Source: CAZOZK01 sp964584245 (GTDB taxonomy: Bacteria; Patescibacteriota; Microgenomatia; UBA1400; PJMF01). Taken from it: a stretch of 10,206 bases of DNA. How positions within the stretch are numbered: position 1 is the first letter of the stretch; every line of letters starts with the position of its first letter. Location of the stretch: contig CAZOZK010000035.1 in assembly GCA_964584245.1 (NCBI GenBank), positions 1-10,206 on the forward strand, in the 5' to 3' direction. Under the pieces are notes generated by a model that made no database searches, had not been told where the DNA came from, and saw only the letters and a program-made list of their open reading frames with translations. This document shows, one piece after another, positions 5,987 through 10,206 of this stretch. Made by a program: the position numbers and the translations under genes.

Positions 5987-7969
5987 CTAGACGCCAACGC
6001 GGTATTTTGCACTCCACGGGCGATAGTTCGAGTAATATTCGTCTTCCTTGATTGTACCATCTGGATAGGTAATTTTATTGACTACTCGAGATTTGATGCC
6101 GCCAACAGCCCAGTCGATCTGGATTCTTCTGCCTGGAGCCAGAGATGGATCTGGAAAAAATTGAGGGGCTGGCGCACCTGTTGCACCCCAGGTCTCATGG
6201 GTGATGATTTCGGTGGATCGTCCGTCACTGGTGCCAAAAATCTGGGTTGTCATGGTCAGTTTTTCTGTATCAATTATATTGTGAATCAAAATGTAATGAG
6301 CCGTGTCGTTGATGAATCTAAAATCGGTTTCGCCAGAGTAGACAGTAGCGTCCAAGCCTGGTTTTGCGTTTTGTTCATAGTAGCCAACGCGGTAACTGTG
6401 TTGGAGTCGGCGAGTGACGTTGAGGCCGGCGTTGAGCACTGCGCGAAAAACCGTAGTGCTGACTTGGCAAACACCACCGCCGTCGCCGAGTTCGGTTCGG
6501 CCATTCAAGATTACATAGGCTGATCGAAAGCCAGTTGCGCCGGAAATTTCGCCCAATGTTTTGTTGAATGAAAATTCCTGACCAGGAGCCACCAGTGTAT
6601 TATTGATGCGTGTTGCGGTGAGGTTTACGTTGAATGCACGGTTTGGAATAGATCCAGCATACTTACTGTCACCTTGTCCGATGAGTTCTTTGATGCCAAG
6701 CGTATTGAGTTCCTCAAGTGATTTCTGTGGTGAGACAAAGGAGAGGGGGAGTGGAAAAGTAGGGGATTCGGTTGGTTGAGTTGGCTCAGTTGGCTGGCCG
6801 GCTTGGTTTGATAGGACTTGGCTTGCTGAGGATTCGATACGGCTCATTTCCTCGAGAATATGCGTTTTGATTTTGTCTTTATCAATAGTGATGCCGTTTT
6901 GAGGCGGAGTGAATTTGATGACTTTTTTGGATTCTATATCAATTTCTAGCTCTGGTTCCTGGACTGGTGTGGCGATTTCGCTTTCCCAAGTTGCCAAGAG
7001 GGTGGAGAGGAGGTCTTCGCGGATTAGGGATGATGGAGTTTCAAATGAAAGGAGTGAGATCAGGTCTTGATCATTCAACTTTTTTTCGATGACTTTGACG
7101 ATGGTGTTGTTTTCGGATTGATTGGTTGGGTCGAGATAGACCGTGTGAGAAAAGGTTATAGATTTGTTGAGGTAGAGCGCGGCGCGCGAGCGCGCCGCGC
7201 CCACTTCCTCTTCACTTAAAACATATCCAGACTCTTTTATTGACGAGTACAAAGAAATACTACCTGCTTCATTTGTATGATCAGCTGCAACTGCCTGCAA
7301 TACCGTCTCTTGTGCCATCGGCACATCAAAAAACTGTCCTTTTATTCCAGAAAATACTTCAATTGTGTCGGCATTTCCAGATGTCTTTAGTTTCGCTGAA
7401 GGTGTTGCAGGCTCTATATACACTGCTTGCTCGATTGGTGTTGTCACAATTTGTGAAAGTAAACTTGGATCAATTGCTAAAGGTATCGAAATTACTTTTG
7501 GAGCAAATTGCAATTGTAAGATACTAAATAGTTGACCGATGCCTGATTTTTCTCTGCCAGCTTTGAAAGCGTCATCAACTGATTTTTGGATGTCATACTG
7601 GACGCCTATGGCTCCAAAATTGCTTGTGATTTGTTTTGCTTGAATATCATTTTCAAGAATTGCCAAATCAGTCAAATCCGCCGCACTTGAAGCATCTTCT
7701 GGTGCATCAAACGTAAATGCTATTTTTTTATCCTGATCTACAGCATATTTTTCGACCAAAAGCTGTGTGGCCTCTTCTTTTGTCAGTCCTCCAAGATCAA
7801 CAATAACTGTATCCTGTCCAGCCTGTATCCCAGGAAATATTTTTGTCTCGTATTCCTGAAAGAAAAACAGCAAGCCTGCAATTCCAAAGAAACAAACACC
7901 CAATCCAGTCCCGATTAACCAATTTTGTAGCGTACTCTGTGGTGAGAGATTCCAGTGTGGATATGTCAT
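5987..7969 (-). CDS. YoaR-like cell-wall protein with VanW domain
   Basis: A protein of 660 residues predicted to be anchored in the membrane and face outward. Residues 1-17 are cytoplasmic, and 18-37 form one membrane helix. Residues about 45-230 and 250-385 look like two PG_binding_4-type units; FGAIGVQYD followed by DDAFKAGREKSG (118-143) is the typical signature, and IEVFSGIKGQFFD (203-215) and IKFTPPQNGITID (351-363) are the matching repeat ends. A Pro/Thr-rich linker lies at 388-408. The VanW domain spans about 440-562 with NRAFNVNLTATRINNTLV, PGQEFSFN and the conserved GDGGGVCQVSTT (C501). The last 60 residues (FFPDPSLAPGRRIQ from 604) resemble a G5 domain. VanW domains occur near glycopeptide-resistance genes but their exact function is unknown; peptidoglycan binding is inferred from the family. 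ATG 7969 is the first start after an in-frame TAA. It leads the operon with valS, 20 bp downstream. Confidence 0.9.
   Translation of the reverse strand: MTYPHWNLSPQSTLQNWLIGTGLGVCFFGIAGLLFFFQEYETKIFPGIQAGQDTVIVDLGGLTKEEATQLLVEKYAVDQDKKIAFTFDAPEDASSAADLTDLAILENDIQAKQITSNFGAIGVQYDIQKSVDDAFKAGREKSGIGQLFSILQLQFAPKVISIPLAIDPSLLSQIVTTPIEQAVYIEPATPSAKLKTSGNADTIEVFSGIKGQFFDVPMAQETVLQAVAADHTNEAGSISLYSSIKESGYVLSEEEVGAARSRAALYLNKSITFSHTVYLDPTNQSENNTIVKVIEKKLNDQDLISLLSFETPSSLIREDLLSTLLATWESEIATPVQEPELEIDIESKKVIKFTPPQNGITIDKDKIKTHILEEMSRIESSASQVLSNQAGQPTEPTQPTESPTFPLPLSFVSPQKSLEELNTLGIKELIGQGDSKYAGSIPNRAFNVNLTATRINNTLVAPGQEFSFNKTLGEISGATGFRSAYVILNGRTELGDGGGVCQVSTTVFRAVLNAGLNVTRRLQHSYRVGYYEQNAKPGLDATVYSGETDFRFINDTAHYILIHNIIDTEKLTMTTQIFGTSDGRSTEIITHETWGATGAPAPQFFPDPSLAPGRRIQIDWAVGGIKSRVVNKITYPDGTIKEDEYYSNYRPWSAKYRVGV
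7177..7200. repeat. perfect GC-only palindrome inside the VanW gene
   Basis: GCGCGGCGCGC (7177-7187), a two-base GA spacer, and GCGCGCCGCGC (7190-7200) form a perfect inverted repeat with 11-bp arms. The arms are entirely G and C within an AT-rich surrounding. On the minus strand it encodes residues 257-265 (GAARSRAAL) at the start of a helix in the second PG_binding_4-like unit, so the frame is kept. It would form a very stable cruciform or mRNA hairpin. Confidence 0.9.
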
Positions 7970-8076
7970 GTGATGTGGTTGGTAGTCTAGTGATGCCGAG
8001 CGTTCGAGTTGCGTACTAGTACTTTTTTACTCTATAGTTAATGTATTGATTATAGTAAACTATAGTATACGATTTT
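7970..8076. promoter_or_regulatory. divergent promoter region with inverted repeats
   Basis: This 107-bp gap separates the divergent VanW and binding-protein genes. CTATAGTT (8032-8039) and AACTATAG (8058-8065) form a perfect 8-bp inverted repeat, and TATAGT-AA-ACTATA (8051-8064) is a second, nested one. They could be an operator or simply overlapping -10 boxes. For the plus strand, TATAGT (8061-8066) or TAGTAT (8063-8068) lies 8-10 bases before ATG 8077, giving a leaderless or nearly leaderless mRNA. For the minus strand, TATAAT (complement of 8049-8054) is a possible -10, with a leader of about 70 bases. No convincing -35 is seen for either, and neither gene has a Shine-Dalgarno sequence. 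Confidence 0.5.
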
Positions 8077-10011
8077 ATGTCTGATATTCCACTGCCCAAA
8101 CCACAAAAACCAGCAGGCAATTCATTACCTCCTCAGAATGGTGGCAGTAGTCCTGTGTTACCCCCAAATTCTCAGATTCCTCAGGGCACTCCAAGCATGC
8201 AGACTACTCAAGTTACAACGACACAAACTTCACAAACTATAACTCCGCCTCCTTCTGCAATGGTAGCTCCAAAGCCAGCAATGCCTACAACTCCATCTAT
8301 GCCAGTTGCACCTGCAGTTTTGACCTCGACGCCTCCATTGGGAAGTCCAGCATCTAGTCCAGCAGGAGCCCCAAGTTCTATTCCTAGTGCATCAATACCA
8401 TCTGCCCCAAGCTCAATGGCTGGATCAACACCATCCATAATGCCAGCTAAGCCTCCTTTTCCAGCTCAACCTGGCTTTCCTAAACCTGGTCAGCAGCCAA
8501 ATCAGCCATTGCCACAAACAGTGCAAGCAAATCAAGCAAAACAAAATGTGTTGTCTAAACAAGCTGCCACACCTGCCAAGGCTTCTGCTTCTCCTTTATC
8601 AAAATTATCCAGTTCACCATTCAAATTTTTACCAATCGTCGGCGTGCTCTTACTTTTGCTTGTCGGAGGATTTTTTGCTTTCACCAGATTTTTTGGTGGG
8701 GGAGCTTCACAATCTGTAACTCAAAACGTAAACACTGGCGGCTCTGGAGCCGGCACCCAAGGCACCGGCACAACTCCTCCAGCTACCTCAGGACAAAATG
8801 TGACCTTAACCTACTGGGGACTCTGGGAACAGAGCGAAACCTTGCAGGCAGTATTTGATGAATTCGAGAAGCAAAATCCAGGTGTGAGTATTTCCTATGT
8901 GCCACAAACCCATGTTGATTACCGCGAGCGTCTCCAAACTGCCATTGCTTCAGGATCTGGTCCAGATATTTATCGATTCCATGCATCGTGGGTTTCTATG
9001 TTAGCTCAAGAACTCGCACCAATGCCAAGTTCAGTTATGAGTGTAAATGAATATCAAAACACCTTTTTCCCGGTAGCTGCAAAACAACTGCAGCTCAATG
9101 GGCAACTGGTTGGTATTCCCCTTATGTATGATGGATTGGGGTTATACATTAATACTGAGATGTTCCGTCAAGCTGCGCTGTCTGAGCCAACTACTTGGGC
9201 GGAGTTGAAAACTGCTGCATCAAGATTGACTATTCGCGGTAGTAATGGTGAAGTTGAACGAGCAGGTTTGGCAATTGGAAACGCCAGTAACGTCGAGCAC
9301 TTCGCAGATATTATTGCTTTGTTAATGTTGCAAAACGGCGCGACCCTAGCAAATCCAAGTTCAAAAGAAGCTGCTGACGCACTGACCTTTTATACCAATT
9401 TCTACAAGACCGACAAAGTTTGGAGTGATAAATTACCAACCTCAACAGTGGCTTTTGCTCGTGGCGAAGTTGCCATGATGTTTGCACCAAGTTGGAGAGT
9501 TCACGAAATTCGCTCACTCAATCCTAATTTAACTGATTTCAAAGTTATCCCAACGCCATCTTTGGGTGGTCAAGATATTACTTGGGCAACCTACTGGGCC
9601 GAGGGTGTAAACAGCAAAAGCTCGAGCCAGAAGAGAGATGCATCATGGAAATTACTCAAGTACATGAGTTCTGCCAGTGTCATGAAACAGCTGTATAGTG
9701 AGCAATCAAAAAATCGCTTGTTCGGTCAGTTGTACTCTCGAAAGGACTTGGCTCAAGAGATGATTACTAGTTCAGATACTGTTGTTCAAAACTATGTGGC
9801 TCCATTTTTGGAGGGCGCAGACTCTGCACAAGGCGGATACTTGAGTAGTTATACGCATGATCAAGGCATTAACGATCAGCTCATTAAGTATTATGCGGAT
9901 GCGGTGAACAGTATTTTGGCCGGCGGCTCTGCTGATACGGTCATGACCACTGTCACTCAAGGTACCCAACAGGTGTACAGACAGTACGGAGCGAGTACCA
10001 CGGCGCAGTAA
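8077..10011 (+). CDS. membrane-anchored family 1 extracellular solute-binding protein with Pro-rich cytoplasmic tail
   Basis: A protein of 644 residues in three parts. Residues 1-180 are low-complexity, rich in Pro, Ser, Ala, Gln and Thr, with no hydrophobic segment. Residues 185-203 (LPIVGVLLLLLVGGFFAF) form a single membrane helix, followed by a Gly/Thr/Ser linker (207-240). Residues 242-644 are a family 1 (SBP_bac_1) binding domain: VTLTYWGLW (242-250), FDEFEKQNPGVSISYV (260-275), GSGPDIYRF from 293, GQLVGIPLMYDGLGLYINTE, EPTTWAELKTAASRL, then FARGEVAMMFAPSWR. In this family such proteins capture sugars or similar solutes for ABC transporters. Here the usual lipoprotein signal and lipobox cysteine are absent, and the helix replaces them. 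The N-terminus should face the cytoplasm. No permease or ATPase gene is visible, so the substrate and partner are unknown. The ATG is chosen because a promoter-like box lies just upstream. Confidence 0.88.
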   Translation: MSDIPLPKPQKPAGNSLPPQNGGSSPVLPPNSQIPQGTPSMQTTQVTTTQTSQTITPPPSAMVAPKPAMPTTPSMPVAPAVLTSTPPLGSPASSPAGAPSSIPSASIPSAPSSMAGSTPSIMPAKPPFPAQPGFPKPGQQPNQPLPQTVQANQAKQNVLSKQAATPAKASASPLSKLSSSPFKFLPIVGVLLLLLVGGFFAFTRFFGGGASQSVTQNVNTGGSGAGTQGTGTTPPATSGQNVTLTYWGLWEQSETLQAVFDEFEKQNPGVSISYVPQTHVDYRERLQTAIASGSGPDIYRFHASWVSMLAQELAPMPSSVMSVNEYQNTFFPVAAKQLQLNGQLVGIPLMYDGLGLYINTEMFRQAALSEPTTWAELKTAASRLTIRGSNGEVERAGLAIGNASNVEHFADIIALLMLQNGATLANPSSKEAADALTFYTNFYKTDKVWSDKLPTSTVAFARGEVAMMFAPSWRVHEIRSLNPNLTDFKVIPTPSLGGQDITWATYWAEGVNSKSSSQKRDASWKLLKYMSSASVMKQLYSEQSKNRLFGQLYSRKDLAQEMITSSDTVVQNYVAPFLEGADSAQGGYLSSYTHDQGINDQLIKYYADAVNSILAGGSADTVMTTVTQGTQQVYRQYGASTTAQ

Positions 10012-10113
10012 TCTTTAGTTTTTGTTTGAAATGGCTGCGCGCGATTGTGTCTTTCGAATTTTATTGGATTTTCTTGCTGTGCGGTGTTGCACTGGCGTGC
10101 TATCTTCTAAGTG

Positions 10114-10206
10114 ATGCCATCAAAGTTTCCAATGTTTAGTTTGTCTCGGTCGATTTTGCTCACTGTTGCGTATAGCGCTCAGTTTGGCCATGCGTTGAGT
10201 GCTAAA
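10114..10206 (+). CDS. start of an unidentified gene, 3' end missing
   Basis: An open frame of 31 codons runs from ATG 10114 to the window end, beginning MPSKFPMFSLSRSILL and continuing TVAYSAQFGHALSAK. An in-frame TAA lies at 10108-10110, so the start must be GTG 10111 or ATG 10114. The pattern of a short basic start, then ILLTVAYxxxFGHxLS, resembles the first helix of the winged-helix-like N-terminus of some CPR hypothetical proteins, but 31 residues are too few to name a family. TGC-TATCTT (10098-10106) is a poor extended -10 that would place transcription start right at the ATG. A 27-codon frame from 10031 ends with TGA overlapping this ATG, and is more likely chance than a leader peptide. 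The gap 10012-10113 shows no clear terminator for the binding-protein gene. Confidence 0.5.
   Translation, partial: MPSKFPMFSLSRSILLTVAYSAQFGHALSAK

Noticed and set aside
5967..6017. Upstream GTG start for valS adding 17 residues
   Set aside because: It would overlap the end of the VanW gene by 31 bp, is a GTG without a Shine-Dalgarno sequence, and the extra residues do not look like ValRS. The ATG at 5966 sits right before the conserved N-terminal region.
8208..8438. Minus-strand frame opposite the Pro-rich tail
   Set aside because: A Gly/Ala-rich composition is the expected antisense image of Pro/Ser/Ala-rich codons; no start signal or conserved motif is present.
8077..8600. Tandem protein repeat in the binding-protein tail
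   Set aside because: PSMP, PSAPS and similar words recur, but without a fixed period or conserved DNA unit, so it is compositional bias and not a true tandem repeat.

Overview
The window most resembles a piece of a Candidate Phyla Radiation (Patescibacteria) chromosome, possibly Microgenomates-like. This is an inference from gene content: a large DUF4012 protein, a CTC-type ribosomal protein L25, a ValRS without the usual C-terminal arm, a YoaR/VanW-type wall protein, and a solute-binding protein held by a membrane helix instead of a lipid. Base composition is moderately AT-rich. Stops are TAA and TAG, no TGA is read through, and Trp is encoded by TGG, so the standard bacterial code (table 11) fits. 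Most starts lack a Shine-Dalgarno sequence.

Layout, left to right. Positions 1-1854 (+) hold the C-terminal part of a DUF4012 protein whose start lies outside the window. A 295-bp gap follows, with weak hairpins, a good sigma70-like promoter (1988-2015) and a second extended -10 box (2133-2141) right against the next start. Positions 2150-2827 (+) encode L25/CTC. A short convergent gap with a weak terminator-like hairpin leads to a minus-strand block, read right to left: a VanW/YoaR-like protein (7969-5987), valyl-tRNA synthetase (5966-3477) and a small two-helix membrane protein (3472-2972). Gaps inside this block are 20 and 4 bp, so it is probably one operon. A 107-bp divergent intergenic region with inverted repeats separates it from a membrane-anchored family 1 solute-binding protein (8077-10011, +). 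A further plus-strand gene begins near 10114 and runs off the end.

How they fit together: two genes are translation functions (L25, ValRS). Three encode predicted cell-surface proteins: DUF4012, VanW/YoaR and the binding protein. No permease or ATPase of an ABC transporter is visible, so the partner of the binding protein is unknown. I see no CRISPR array, transposon, tRNA, rRNA or defence system. The features most worth checking are the binding protein with its long Pro-rich cytoplasmic tail, the shortened ValRS coupled to a membrane protein, a perfect 11-bp-arm GC-only palindrome inside the VanW gene, and the apparently leaderless starts. I do not see clear evidence of a new multi-gene system.
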